NCBI GenBank assembly: GCA_910587825.1
Contig: CAJUNJ010000007.1
Coordinates: 10,764 to 74,763, forward strand
DNA from: an uncultured Christensenellaceae bacterium
GTDB taxonomy: Bacteria > Bacillota > Clostridia > Christensenellales > Borkfalkiaceae
Reading direction: 5' to 3'
DNA: 64,000 nt
In this document: positions 16,989 to 25,689 of the stretch, piece after piece
How positions within the stretch are numbered: the stretch's first letter is position 1
Layout of the letters: each line of letters starts with the position of its first letter
Translations under genes and position numbers: made by a program
Notes under the pieces: model-generated
The model's database searches: none
What the model was told of the DNA's origin: nothing
Seen by the model: only the letters and a program-made list of their open reading frames with translations

Positions 16989-17552
16989 ATGAAAAACGGT
17001 AAGAATGCGGCAAAAAAGATTGTTGTTCTTGCAATCTTTACCGCTTTAAGCCTTATAACTTTTGTTATCGAAAACCAATTTCCCCCTCTTCTGTTACCGG
17101 GGGCGAGAATGGGACTTGCGAATATTTTTTCGTTTGCGGCGCTTATTATGTATTCCCCGTGGGAAGCGTTTTTAATAGTAGCGGTAAGGACCGGACTCGG
17201 CGCTATTTTCGCAGGCAACCCTTCGGCGCTTATGTTCAGCTTTACGGGCGGAATAATTTCAATGTCCGTGTCGTCGCTTTTAATGTATCTCGCATATCCC
17301 CGCATTTCGGTTTTGGCGGTCAGTATAACCTCTGCCGTGGCGCACAACGTCACGCAGGTATGCGTATACGCGCTGGTCACAAGTACTGTAAATATGTTTT
17401 CGTTGACCCCCTACTTTGTGCTTTTGGGCATTTTATCGGGCGCGATAGTCGGCGGAGTTATTATGCTTATTTTCAAAAAATTGCCTTTAAGCGTTTTGGA
17501 AAGCGCCATCGGCAAATTCAAACAGGTTTCTTCTCCCGAAAGCGGAGATTAA
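16989..17552 (+). CDS. Gx transporter family membrane protein of the Rnf locus
   Basis: The 187-residue multi-span membrane protein belongs to the Gx transporter/heptaprenyl diphosphate synthase component I-like family that commonly accompanies Rnf and NusG-II/ApbE genes in Clostridia. Typical segments are FPPLLLPGARMGLANIF and AHNVTQVCVYALV. I chose ATG 16989 because family members start right before the first membrane helix; an in-frame TTG six nt upstream is possible. Its exact substrate is unknown; the locus suggests a role in flavin or redox maturation. Confidence 0.85.
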   Translation: MKNGKNAAKKIVVLAIFTALSLITFVIENQFPPLLLPGARMGLANIFSFAALIMYSPWEAFLIVAVRTGLGAIFAGNPSALMFSFTGGIISMSVSSLLMYLAYPRISVLAVSITSAVAHNVTQVCVYALVTSTVNMFSLTPYFVLLGILSGAIVGGVIMLIFKKLPLSVLESAIGKFKQVSSPESGD

Positions 17553-17589
17553 ATATTCTTTTTAAAAAAATTTAAGGAGCGAAAAAAAG

Positions 17590-18882
17590 TTGAAAGCAGT
17601 AAAAGGAAAGTACTACTTCGGCGGCGTGCATCCGCACGATATGAAAAGCATATCGAAAGACGCCGCCCTTGAAGTATTGCCCGCGTCCGGAATAGTGGCG
17701 ATTTCCACTTCGCAGTCGCTTGGCAAACCTGCCGTACCCGCAGTTGCGGTCGGACAGGAAGTCAAGGAAGGCGAATTAATCGCGCGGGCGGACGGCTCGA
17801 TCTCTTCCGACGTATTTGCAAGCGTTTGCGGTACTGTTACGGAGATTAAGACGGAAACGGGTGCAAACGGCGATGAACAATACGTTTTCATCAAACCGAA
17901 CGGCAAAAGCGACAAATGCTTTATGCCTCCACTGTCCGACCCTACGGCGGACGAAATTAAGGCGAGAATAAAGGACGCCGGCATAGTCGGACTCGGCGGG
18001 GCAGGCTTCCCCACCGCCGTCAAGGTTGCGCCCCGCACCCCCGTAGACACGCTTATCGTCAACGGCGCGGAATGCGAACCCTATCTGACCTGCGACCATC
18101 GCCTTATGATTGAAAAGACGGACGAAATTGCGCGCGGGGCAAGGTATATTGCAAAGGCGTTGGGCGTAAGCAAAATTATTATCGGCATAGAAGCCAACAA
18201 GCCCGACTGCATAGCCGCATTTGAAAAGTACGACGACATACAGCCCGTCATTCTAAGAAAGCAGTATCCTATGGGCGGTGAAAAACAGCTTATTTACGTA
18301 ACCACGGGCAGAAAACTCGGGCTCGGCAAATTGCCGGCGGACGTAGGCACGGTTGTGCAGAACGTTGCAACCTGCTACGCCGTTTGCGAAGCGGTTGAAT
18401 TGGGCAAACCCCTTTACGAGAGAGTTTTGACCGTATCGGGACAGGCAGTCAAACACCCCAAAAATCTTTGGGTAAAGGTCGGAACTCCCGTTAAGGACAT
18501 AGTAGAGTACTGCGGAGGGGAAAGCGTTGCGCCCAAAAAGGTAATTCAGGGCGGCCCTATGACGGGCGTCGCGCTTGAAAATTACGACGTCTACACGCAT
18601 AAGACGACCTCGGGCGTGCTTCTTCTTTCCGAAAAGGAAGCCGCCGCGGACGAACCCACCCCCTGCATCAACTGCGGAAAGTGCGCGGACGTATGCCCTA
18701 TGCACCTTATGCCTATGAACACCGCTTTCTACTCAGCCGCAGGCGACTTCGAAGCGGCGGGCAAGTACGGACAGACTATGGCGTGCATAGAGTGCGGAGC
18801 GTGTGAATATATCTGCCCGGCAAAGCGCCCCTTAATTCAGGCTATAAGAAAGACGAAGGCTGCCCTTCGCAATAAGAAATAG
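17590..18882 (+). CDS. rnfC: Rnf electron transport complex subunit C
   Basis: The 430-residue NADH-dehydrogenase-like subunit of the Rnf complex oxidises NADH with reduction of ferredoxin via the other subunits. The start is TTG 17590, ten nt after AAGGAG. A Gly-rich nucleotide-binding segment (GIVGLGGAGFPTAVK, around 131) is followed by the SLBB-like region and two [4Fe-4S] motifs, CINCGKCADVCP and CIECGACEYICP, near the C-terminus. It is second in the operon Gx-rnfCDGEAB. Confidence 0.96.
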   Translation: MKAVKGKYYFGGVHPHDMKSISKDAALEVLPASGIVAISTSQSLGKPAVPAVAVGQEVKEGELIARADGSISSDVFASVCGTVTEIKTETGANGDEQYVFIKPNGKSDKCFMPPLSDPTADEIKARIKDAGIVGLGGAGFPTAVKVAPRTPVDTLIVNGAECEPYLTCDHRLMIEKTDEIARGARYIAKALGVSKIIIGIEANKPDCIAAFEKYDDIQPVILRKQYPMGGEKQLIYVTTGRKLGLGKLPADVGTVVQNVATCYAVCEAVELGKPLYERVLTVSGQAVKHPKNLWVKVGTPVKDIVEYCGGESVAPKKVIQGGPMTGVALENYDVYTHKTTSGVLLLSEKEAAADEPTPCINCGKCADVCPMHLMPMNTAFYSAAGDFEAAGKYGQTMACIECGACEYICPAKRPLIQAIRKTKAALRNKK

Positions 18883-18892
18883 GAGATTAAAT

Positions 18893-19966
18893 ATGGATAA
18901 TACGGTTGTAGTTTCCACGCCTCCTCACGTAAAATCAAAACGCACTACCCGCGGAATAATGATTGACGTTGCTATTGCGCTTATACCCAGCGCGATTGCC
19001 GGCTGCGTATTCTTCGGCTGGCAGGCACTGATGATTATTCTTATGTCGGTGTTTGCGTGCGTTGCGACCGAGTTTGTTTATTACTTTATTGCAAATAAAG
19101 GTTTTTCAAACAAGTGCGCGGACGCAAAGGCGGTTTGCGGAAGATGGCTTAAACAATTTGACTTTACTTCGGTTGTGACGGGTCTTATACTCGCGCTTAT
19201 ACTTCCCACCACCGCCAAGTGGTACGAAGTTTTCTACGAAGTTATAATCGGTGCGGTATTTGCAATAGCCGTTACGAAAATGCTGTTCGGCGGAACGGGT
19301 AAAAACCTTGTCAACCCCGCGGCGGCGGCGCGCGTGTTTATGTTTATAAGCTTTTCAATAAGCACTTATACTGCGGCAAATATCCCTGCGCTCAACTTTT
19401 CAAGCGGAATATTCACCGACTCTACAAACCTTTGGTGGTTGCTTTCTTCAAACGGCGGCAACCCCGAAACAAAAGTTACCGTGCTTGATCTGTTCTTAGG
19501 TACGGGCGTTGCGGGCTGTATAGGCGAGACCTGCAAGGTAACAATAATACTCGGCTATATCTACCTTGCGGTAAGAAAGGTCATAAAGTGGTGGCAGCCC
19601 CTGCTCTTCATCGCAGTATTCGGTTTTGCGGCTGTGTTTATGTCGGGCTTCGCATACATAGCGACGGGCGGTTACATATTCAATATGGAACTCTTCCTGC
19701 CCCACATCCTTTCGGGCGGCGTGCTGTTCGGCGCAGTGTTTATGTTTACAGACTACACAACTTCGCCCAAGGGAATTTACGGACAGATTTTCTATTACGT
19801 TATCTCGGCGATACTCGTCGCGGTACTGAGATACTTAACAAAGCTTGAAGTAACTTCGTTCGTAATTTTGTTTATCAACCTGTTCGTTCCGCTCATCGAC
19901 AAATATATGATAAGAAAGCCTTTCGGCTATAAAAAAATCAAAAAAGTCAGAAAGGAGGGCAATTAA
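18893..19966 (+). CDS. rnfD: Rnf complex membrane subunit D
   Basis: This 357-residue integral membrane subunit carries a covalent FMN in characterised complexes. Conserved landmarks include TGLILALILPTTAKW, GGTGKNLVNPAAAARVF, DLFLGTGVAGCIGET and FTDYTTSPKG. The flavinylation segment, usually close to SGAT or TSAT, reads TDSTNL here, with Thr178 in the aligned position, so the motif is degenerate. Ribosome site GGAG; gap to rnfC 10 nt. Confidence 0.94.
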   Translation: MDNTVVVSTPPHVKSKRTTRGIMIDVAIALIPSAIAGCVFFGWQALMIILMSVFACVATEFVYYFIANKGFSNKCADAKAVCGRWLKQFDFTSVVTGLILALILPTTAKWYEVFYEVIIGAVFAIAVTKMLFGGTGKNLVNPAAAARVFMFISFSISTYTAANIPALNFSSGIFTDSTNLWWLLSSNGGNPETKVTVLDLFLGTGVAGCIGETCKVTIILGYIYLAVRKVIKWWQPLLFIAVFGFAAVFMSGFAYIATGGYIFNMELFLPHILSGGVLFGAVFMFTDYTTSPKGIYGQIFYYVISAILVAVLRYLTKLEVTSFVILFINLFVPLIDKYMIRKPFGYKKIKKVRKEGN

Positions 19967-20974
19967 ATGACAGTTAAACAGTTTTTTAAAGGCACTGCTT
20001 TTAAATGTCTGATTTCGCTTTTATGCGTACTTCTCGTCTGCGGGGTATTCCTTACTGTTATGAACAGTCTGCTTGCCGTATCCGCGGAGGAGAGATTTGA
20101 AAGGGCAATAGGTAAAATTTACGGCAAGCCCGTAAGAACCGAAGTGCTTGCAGTTGAAAATTACAACACCAACGCGAATATCGAAGAAGCTTACAAAATC
20201 CGCGATGACGGCAATTATCTCATTAAATCCAAAGGCTTCGGCGGATTCGACAACGGTACCGTTACCTGTTGGGTAGTCGTAGAACTGAGCGGCGGAAGCA
20301 TTTCGGGGATAGGCAAAGTGCTTATAGATTCCAACGAAAGACAGAGTTATATCGACCGCGTAAGCGCAAGCGCTTTAAACCAATTCGGCGAACTGTACGA
20401 AAGCGGTATATATTATACGCAGGACCTTATAACCAACGCTACCGTTGCAAACACCAAAACCGCAATATGCAACGCGGTAAACGGCGCGGTAGACTTTGTA
20501 AACGCAAAGCTCGGCAACGTAACCGAAGACCCTTACAAAGATTTCGATTACATCGCCAATATCCAGACGGTTCTCTCTTCACATATATATAATGCGGAAG
20601 ATCCCGTAGGAGAAAGCGTCATATTCACTGTTGTATCAAGCGGTTACGGTCACGCTTCAAACTTTACCAGCGAAATTACCGTAAACGTATCCGACGGCAC
20701 GATAAGAACGTTTGAAGTGACGGCATGCGGTTCGACCGGTTCAAGCTTCGACACAACCGCAAAGAACAACGTTGCCGCATTTATCGGCAAAGATCTGGAC
20801 GGCATACTTGCAATACTCGGCGGAAATACGGCTTATCCCGGCAACGGCTCGGGCGCATGGCTTGAAGCGGGAGCTTCGGAATCCACCTACTCGCTGTACA
20901 ACGCGGCGCTGTTTGCAACCGCAAACTATGAAAAATGCGTTCCCGCACCCGATGAAGAAGGAGGCGAAGAATAA
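19967..20974 (+). CDS. rnfG: Rnf complex subunit G with duplicated FMN-binding domain
   Basis: RnfG is the membrane-anchored extracytoplasmic flavoprotein of Rnf. The 335-residue product has an N-terminal membrane anchor (about 11-38) and a first FMN-bind domain with the flavinylation motif DLITNAT (candidate Thr159). Unlike usual ~200-residue RnfG, it continues into a second domain (about 215-325) that resembles another FMN-bind unit, but its motif position reads AGASEST (301-307) and probably cannot be flavinylated. The start ATG directly follows rnfD's stop; the stop overlaps the rnfE start by 1 nt. Confidence 0.92.
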   Translation: MTVKQFFKGTAFKCLISLLCVLLVCGVFLTVMNSLLAVSAEERFERAIGKIYGKPVRTEVLAVENYNTNANIEEAYKIRDDGNYLIKSKGFGGFDNGTVTCWVVVELSGGSISGIGKVLIDSNERQSYIDRVSASALNQFGELYESGIYYTQDLITNATVANTKTAICNAVNGAVDFVNAKLGNVTEDPYKDFDYIANIQTVLSSHIYNAEDPVGESVIFTVVSSGYGHASNFTSEITVNVSDGTIRTFEVTACGSTGSSFDTTAKNNVAAFIGKDLDGILAILGGNTAYPGNGSGAWLEAGASESTYSLYNAALFATANYEKCVPAPDEEGGEE

Positions 20975-21621
20975 TGAACAAGTATAAGAAAATCACTCTT
21001 GACGGAATTATTTTCCAGAATCCCACGTTTATTCTCGTATTAGGCACCTGCCCCACCCTCGGACTTATTTCGTCGGCATTCTCGGCAATGGGTATGGGAC
21101 TTACCGTTCTTGTAATACTTACTTTAAGCAACGTGATAATTTCACTGCTGAGAAAGCTTATACCCAACGAAGTACGCATACCCTGCTATATAGTCATTAT
21201 TGCGACTTTGGTTACGTTTGCAAGAATGTTCCTTGACAAATTTATCCCCGACCTTTACGAAGGCTTAGGCGGGTTCCTTGCTTTGATAGTCGTCAACTGC
21301 ATAATACTCGGCAGAGCGGAAGCTTTTGCAAACAAACACACCGTTGCCGAATCGGCAGTAGACGGAATTGCTCAGGGACTCGGTTTTACGCTTGCGCTTA
21401 CGGCAATGGGCATTATCTGCGAATTCTTCGGCAAAGGCTCGCTGTTCGGTTTGCAGATTATGAACTTCAAAATCGGTATGCTTGCCACCCCCGCCGGCGC
21501 GTTCCTTGTATACGGACTCAGCATTGCTGTTTTTGTCTACGTGGTAGACTGCTTCGAAAGGGCAAGACGCGTAAAGGCAAACAAGCTTGCGCGCGAAAAT
21601 CTGTTGAAGGAGGCTGTTTAA
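20974..21621 (+). CDS. rnfE: Rnf complex membrane subunit E
   Basis: The 215-residue six-span membrane protein shows the conserved segments QNPTFILVLGTCPTLG and LGGFLALIVVNCIILGRAEA that contribute to the buried iron-sulfur site with RnfA. Its ATG overlaps rnfG's stop by 1 nt and its ribosome site (GAAGGAGG) lies in rnfG. Length and order are standard. Confidence 0.95.
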   Translation: MNKYKKITLDGIIFQNPTFILVLGTCPTLGLISSAFSAMGMGLTVLVILTLSNVIISLLRKLIPNEVRIPCYIVIIATLVTFARMFLDKFIPDLYEGLGGFLALIVVNCIILGRAEAFANKHTVAESAVDGIAQGLGFTLALTAMGIICEFFGKGSLFGLQIMNFKIGMLATPAGAFLVYGLSIAVFVYVVDCFERARRVKANKLARENLLKEAV

Positions 21622-21624
21622 TTT

Positions 21625-22227
21625 ATGGGTACGTTTATTGCGATAGTTCTTGCGGCTGTACTTACAAACAACTTTATTACGGCTAAAACTTACGGTATCT
21701 GCCCCTTCCTCGGCGTGTCCAAAAAGACTTCGTCCGCAACGGGTATGGGCATTGCGGTAACGTTGGTTATGGTGTTGGCAACCCTTGTCACCTACCCCAT
21801 CTACACCTACGTTATGATACCTTTGAAGATAGAATTTCTCGAAATTATATTCTTCATTTTCATAATAGCTTCCCTCGTGCAGATGCTTGAAATGATTATA
21901 AGGAAAATATCCCCCTCGCTGTACGGCGCAATGGGTATTTACCTGCCCCTTATAACCACCAACTGCGCTGTGCTTGGCGTAACCGAGCTTGTTATCGGCG
22001 ATATGTCAAGCGTGCTGGGCGCGGCTTCTATGAATATAGGCTGGGCTGTGCTTTACGCGCTGTTTGCGGGACTCGGCTTCACGCTTGTTATGATTATAAT
22101 GAGCGGTATGCGCGAAAGACTTAACTACTACAAAATGCCCAAAGCGATTGCGGGCTTCCCCATCGCAATGGTAACCGCCTGCTTCATATGTATGGCGTTT
22201 ACGGTATTCAGCTATATCAGCATATAA
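21625..22227 (+). CDS. rnfA: Rnf complex membrane subunit A
   Basis: The 200-residue six-span subunit is homologous to RnfE. NNFITAKTYGICPFLGVSKK and YLPLITTNCAVLGVTE carry the conserved cysteines. The ATG follows AAGGAGG at 21607-21613. It lies 3 nt after rnfE. Confidence 0.95.
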   Translation: MGTFIAIVLAAVLTNNFITAKTYGICPFLGVSKKTSSATGMGIAVTLVMVLATLVTYPIYTYVMIPLKIEFLEIIFFIFIIASLVQMLEMIIRKISPSLYGAMGIYLPLITTNCAVLGVTELVIGDMSSVLGAASMNIGWAVLYALFAGLGFTLVMIIMSGMRERLNYYKMPKAIAGFPIAMVTACFICMAFTVFSYISI

Positions 22228-22241
22228 GGGGGATATAAGTT

Positions 22242-23093
22242 ATGAATTTACTTGAAATTACAATGGAGACATGGAAAACGGTCGGCATAGTGGCGGGAAT
22301 TTTCGCCGGTTCCGCCCTTCTTATCGGGGCGCTTATCCTTATCGTCGGCAAAGTGTTTAAAGTCAACGTCGACGAAAAGATAACCAAAATACTTGAAAAC
22401 CTTGCCGGCGCGAACTGTGGCGGTTGCGGCTGTTCGGGTTGTAGCGGTTTTGCTTCCAAATTGGCAAACGGCGGAGCCAATCTTAACGACTGTCACGTAA
22501 CTTCTCCCGAAAAGAAAGCCGATATCGCAAAGCTTCTCGGAATAGAAATCAAGGACGAAGAACCTACGGTTGCGGTTGTACACTGCAACGGCGGAACTGA
22601 AAACTGCGAAGATAAGTACGAATACAAGGGCAACCCTACCTGCGCCGCAAAGGCTATGCTGTACGGCGGTAACAAGGCTTGCAGTTACGCTTGCCTCGGC
22701 TGCGGCGACTGCAAGAACGTCTGTCCCGAAAACGCAATAGAAGTTACGGACAGACTTGCAAAGGTCGACCCCGACAGATGTATTTCCTGCGGGGCGTGCA
22801 TTACAACCTGTCCCAAGGGTATTATAGACCGCATCCCCGCTTCCGCCCCCGTTTACATTGCCTGCTCTTCAAAGTGTAAGGGCAAAGACGTCACCGGCGT
22901 ATGCAAGGTCGGCTGTATAGGCTGCGGCATATGCGCGAAATCCTGCCCCCACGGCGCGATTACGATGCAGGACAATCTTCCCGTATTCGATTATACAAAA
23001 TGCACGGGTTGCCTTACCTGCGTGGCAAAATGTCCCAGACATATTATTGTAAGCCGTAAGGTAACCGCAGAAGAAACGCCCGTAAACAATTAA
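22242..23093 (+). CDS. rnfB: Rnf complex ferredoxin-like subunit B
   Basis: This 283-residue subunit passes electrons to ferredoxin. An N-terminal membrane helix (about 12-35) is followed by the [4Fe-4S] domain CGGCGCSGCSGF, then four ferredoxin-type motifs: CLGCGDCKNVCP, CISCGACITTCP, CIGCGICAKSCP and CTGCLTCVAKCP. It is the last operon gene, with a ribosome site GGGGGAT and a terminator downstream. Confidence 0.96.
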   Translation: MNLLEITMETWKTVGIVAGIFAGSALLIGALILIVGKVFKVNVDEKITKILENLAGANCGGCGCSGCSGFASKLANGGANLNDCHVTSPEKKADIAKLLGIEIKDEEPTVAVVHCNGGTENCEDKYEYKGNPTCAAKAMLYGGNKACSYACLGCGDCKNVCPENAIEVTDRLAKVDPDRCISCGACITTCPKGIIDRIPASAPVYIACSSKCKGKDVTGVCKVGCIGCGICAKSCPHGAITMQDNLPVFDYTKCTGCLTCVAKCPRHIIVSRKVTAEETPVNN

Positions 23094-23139
23094 ATTGCGG
23101 ACTTTAAAATTCTTATAGAGTTATAATTTCAGGCAATAT

Positions 23140-23173
23140 AAAGTGCCCCCGAAGATTTCTTCGGGGGCGCTTT
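23140..23173. terminator. Terminator of the Rnf operon
   Basis: AAAGTGCCCCCGAAGA (23140-23155) pairs with the arm ending at 23173. It sits between the convergent rnfB and nusG-II genes and can act in both directions. Confidence 0.85.
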
Positions 23174-23196
23174 AAGTTAATATGTGCAAATTATTT

Positions 23197-23658
23197 TTAA
23201 ATTATTATATCGGGACTGTCAAGGTCGCGGTCTATCGGTTCAATTTTAATGGCGTGCGGATTGCAGTAAATAAATTGGCTGTTGTCGGTCATAGCGCGGA
23301 AAAACAGGCACTGTCTGCCGTTGCAATCGGCTTGTTTCATCTTTACCGAACGGTTTTGCTTGTCGATATAAATTACGTTAAATCCGTCGTCCGATTGAAC
23401 GGTAACGGTAATACCTTTTGAATCTTCGTCGTAAGTTACGTCTTCCGACAAAACCGACAGCTGACCGCCGAAAGTAAATTCAAACACTGCTTCGGCGCGG
23501 ACGGACACCCTTACTCCCGTAAGAGGTTCGCGGTTGAAAGCCGTAAACACTACGACAAACAGCGCCGCGACAACCGCGATTAAAACGCCGTAAATTATCA
23601 AATCAAACAGGGCGAAGCCCCTGTCCTTTTTTACTTGTTGAATTTTTTTAAGCGACAT
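23197..23658 (-). CDS. NusG domain II-containing exported protein
   Basis: The 153-residue protein has an N-terminal membrane anchor (LIIYGVLIAVVAALFVVVF, about 20-41) and an extracytoplasmic NusG-II domain with the CNGRQCLFFRAM segment. Proteins of this type regularly flank Rnf, Gx and ApbE genes. It starts 2 nt after apbE stops and is co-transcribed with it. Its molecular role is not established. Confidence 0.88.
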   Translation of the reverse strand: MSLKKIQQVKKDRGFALFDLIIYGVLIAVVAALFVVVFTAFNREPLTGVRVSVRAEAVFEFTFGGQLSVLSEDVTYDEDSKGITVTVQSDDGFNVIYIDKQNRSVKMKQADCNGRQCLFFRAMTDNSQFIYCNPHAIKIEPIDRDLDSPDIII

Positions 23659-23660
23659 TT

Positions 23661-24827
23661 TTATTCACACAAAAACACGACTTTTCTGTCGGTCAGTTTG
23701 CTTTCGATAAACTGCAACGCCTTTTCCCTGCCCATTGCCATAACCGCCGTTGTAAGCGCGTCGGCGCTGCCTGCGCTTCCGCCGATTATCGTTACGGACA
23801 TTATGCCCTTGTTGACGGGCTTGCCCGTTGTAGGGTCTATTACGTGGCAGTATCTCACGCCGTTTATCGTGTAATATCTTTCGTTGTCGCCGCTCGTCGA
23901 AATTTTTTGGTTGCGAGTCTTTATTTTTACGTACCCGTAAGATTCGGTGGACGTTGCACGCGGGCTTGCAAAATACAAACTGTAAGCACCGCTCTGCACG
24001 TTGCTTTTGACAAGCATACTGCTTGCGCCGAAGTTGAAATAACCGAATTTATACCCGTACTCGTCAAACAGCCCTTCGACGCGGTCTACTGCATAACCCT
24101 TGCCTATTCCGCCTAAATCAAGCTTCATCGAATAGACCGTGTTTGCATAACTAACCGTATAGTCGGGCTTTTTGATAAAGTACTTGTCACCGTCCGTCCT
24201 CAGAACAATATCTCCGAAATGCGAAGCAAGGTCTGTGTATACGGCGACTTCTTCATCGGAAGGAAGCTGGCTTACGCGTTTGGGATAGACCTGTTTATCG
24301 CCGAAGTAATACGCCCTTACGTTGTAGTATAGCGCGGGGTTGTAATAACCTTCCGTAAGCTTGTATACGGCGTACGCCTCGCTAAGCACTTCATAGGTTA
24401 TCCTGCGTATTTCAATCTCTTCGCCCGCCTGCGCGTTATTGAATTTGGTTATGTCGGAATTTTCTACGGCGTGAGAAAGACATTTGTCGATATTGTCCAG
24501 AGTTGCGCCGACCACGGCGGTAAATTCGTTAAAACGGCTTTCCGCACCGTCAGCCGAAAAATCCGCCGACACTACAAGTTCCGCCGGAGAAAGCATTGAA
24601 TAATACGATTTTGATTTGGAAGTGTAACCCGTAGTATCTATTTCTTCGATTTCGGGCTCGGTTGCCGAGTATCCGCCTGCCGTACCGCCGAGTGTAAAGT
24701 GACTGTCTGTAATTTCGTAGCCGCCGTCCGGAATGTTTGTATAAAAACTGTAATTTTTAGCGCAACCCGCGGACAGCGTACAACCCAATATCAGAAAAGC
24801 CGCGGGAATAGTAAGAAATTTTTTCAT
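23661..24827 (-). CDS. apbE: FAD:protein FMN transferase ApbE, lipoprotein
   Basis: ApbE attaches FMN covalently to Thr of exported flavoproteins such as RnfG and RnfD. I place the start at ATG 24825-24827: this yields a lipoprotein signal peptide with lipobox LSAGC (Cys22), whereas the open frame further upstream lacks one. The 388-residue protein carries the family motifs DLGGIGKGYAVDRV, FNFGASS and HVIDPTTGKPV. The promoter -10 lies only 6 nt upstream and there is no Shine-Dalgarno, so the mRNA is probably leaderless. Confidence 0.94.
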   Translation of the reverse strand: MKKFLTIPAAFLILGCTLSAGCAKNYSFYTNIPDGGYEITDSHFTLGGTAGGYSATEPEIEEIDTTGYTSKSKSYYSMLSPAELVVSADFSADGAESRFNEFTAVVGATLDNIDKCLSHAVENSDITKFNNAQAGEEIEIRRITYEVLSEAYAVYKLTEGYYNPALYYNVRAYYFGDKQVYPKRVSQLPSDEEVAVYTDLASHFGDIVLRTDGDKYFIKKPDYTVSYANTVYSMKLDLGGIGKGYAVDRVEGLFDEYGYKFGYFNFGASSMLVKSNVQSGAYSLYFASPRATSTESYGYVKIKTRNQKISTSGDNERYYTINGVRYCHVIDPTTGKPVNKGIMSVTIIGGSAGSADALTTAVMAMGREKALQFIESKLTDRKVVFLCE

Positions 24828-24833
24828 AGCACC

Positions 24834-24862
24834 ATTATACTTTATATACCTTAAAATAGCAA
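24834..24862 (-). promoter_or_regulatory. apbE promoter, probably leaderless
   Basis: TTGCTA (complement of 24857-24862), 17-nt spacer, TATAAT (complement of 24834-24839), then 6 nt and ATG. Confidence 0.7.
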
Positions 24863-24944
24863 CAAAAAAACCCGCCTGAAAATGCACACTTCTCATAGGG
24901 AATTAAATACTAAATTTTTAAGAGTTATACTTTCAAGCGAGGAC

Positions 24945-24977
24945 AAAAGCTCTCGAACGATATGTTCGAGAGCTTTT
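24945..24977. terminator. Hairpin terminator upstream of apbE
   Basis: AAAAGCTCTCGAAC (24945-24958) pairs with GTTCGAGAGCTTTT (24964-24977). It can end transcripts from the minus-strand membrane protein gene at 25101. The gap 24978-25100 holds a 14-bp direct repeat (25000-25013 and 25077-25090) and no gene. Confidence 0.8.
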
Positions 24978-25100
24978 TACTGCAAACTATTTAGAAAGAC
25001 AAATTGAAATTTAGCGGCGTGTCGCCGCAGCCACGTATCTTTATTACTGAACCGCTTAACCTACTTCACTGCACGTCAAATTGAAATTTATCGTTATATT

Positions 25101-25439
25101 TCACCAAATAATTTCACCGTTATAGCAAATTGAGTTAAGGTCAGAAAAATATGATTTTATTCCATAATATGGCGTAATTAGCAAACCGATAAAACACCCT
25201 GCACCGATATAAAACCCCAATTTTATACTATATTCCAAATTGGAATTTTTCATTTTATATGCAAAATATAAAACAGTAGGCGGTAAAAAGAATATCCAAA
25301 TACTGCATATAACACAAGAAAATATTTTTTCAAAACCCCATTCTAATGATGTGTCTAAAAAGAACAATAGTATAAAAATGGCAACTAAAATTAAAGATAT
25401 AACAAATGTAATAATTTTATATTTTATTTGATGCTTCAT
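25101..25439 (-). CDS. Small AT-rich hydrophobic membrane protein
   Basis: The 112-residue product has about three to four hydrophobic segments (residues ~9-29, 37-60, 73-93) and no recognisable family. It has a proper GAGGTG ribosome site two nt before ATG and a TATAAT upstream. Its codon use is much more AT-rich than neighbouring genes (frequent ATA, AAA, TTT), suggesting recent acquisition. Function unknown. Confidence 0.6.
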   Translation of the reverse strand: MKHQIKYKIITFVISLILVAIFILLFFLDTSLEWGFEKIFSCVICSIWIFFLPPTVLYFAYKMKNSNLEYSIKLGFYIGAGCFIGLLITPYYGIKSYFSDLNSICYNGEIIW

Positions 25440-25594
25440 AACACCTCATCGCTAAATTACTGTTTATCGTACAATCATTATATCACGAAAAATGAAAGAG
25501 CGCAACTGATTGAATTTTGCGGGAAATATAAAACATATCTATATCTCACTAGGCTACGAGTAGCCTAGTTCGTCCACGAAAAAAAGTACAGAAA

Positions 25595-25617
25595 AGGCAC
25601 AGCTTAACGCTATGCCT
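25595..25617 (-). terminator. Terminator of the FMN-binding lipoprotein gene
   Basis: AGGCACAGC (25595-25603) pairs with GCTATGCCT (25609-25617), and TTTTCTG follows on the minus strand. A second perfect 9-bp hairpin (25549-25570) lies further on and is unassigned. Confidence 0.7.
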
Positions 25618-25689
25618 AAATCTTTTTATTTGCGTTTTATTATATTCCCTATGGGAATTACGGTAAGGCGGGTTGTATTTGTTTGTAAA

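Noticed and set aside
25549..25582. Possible tRNA 3' end (TTCGTCCACGA) next to a hairpin
   Set aside because: No cloverleaf can be formed with flanking sequence and the CCA is not intact.
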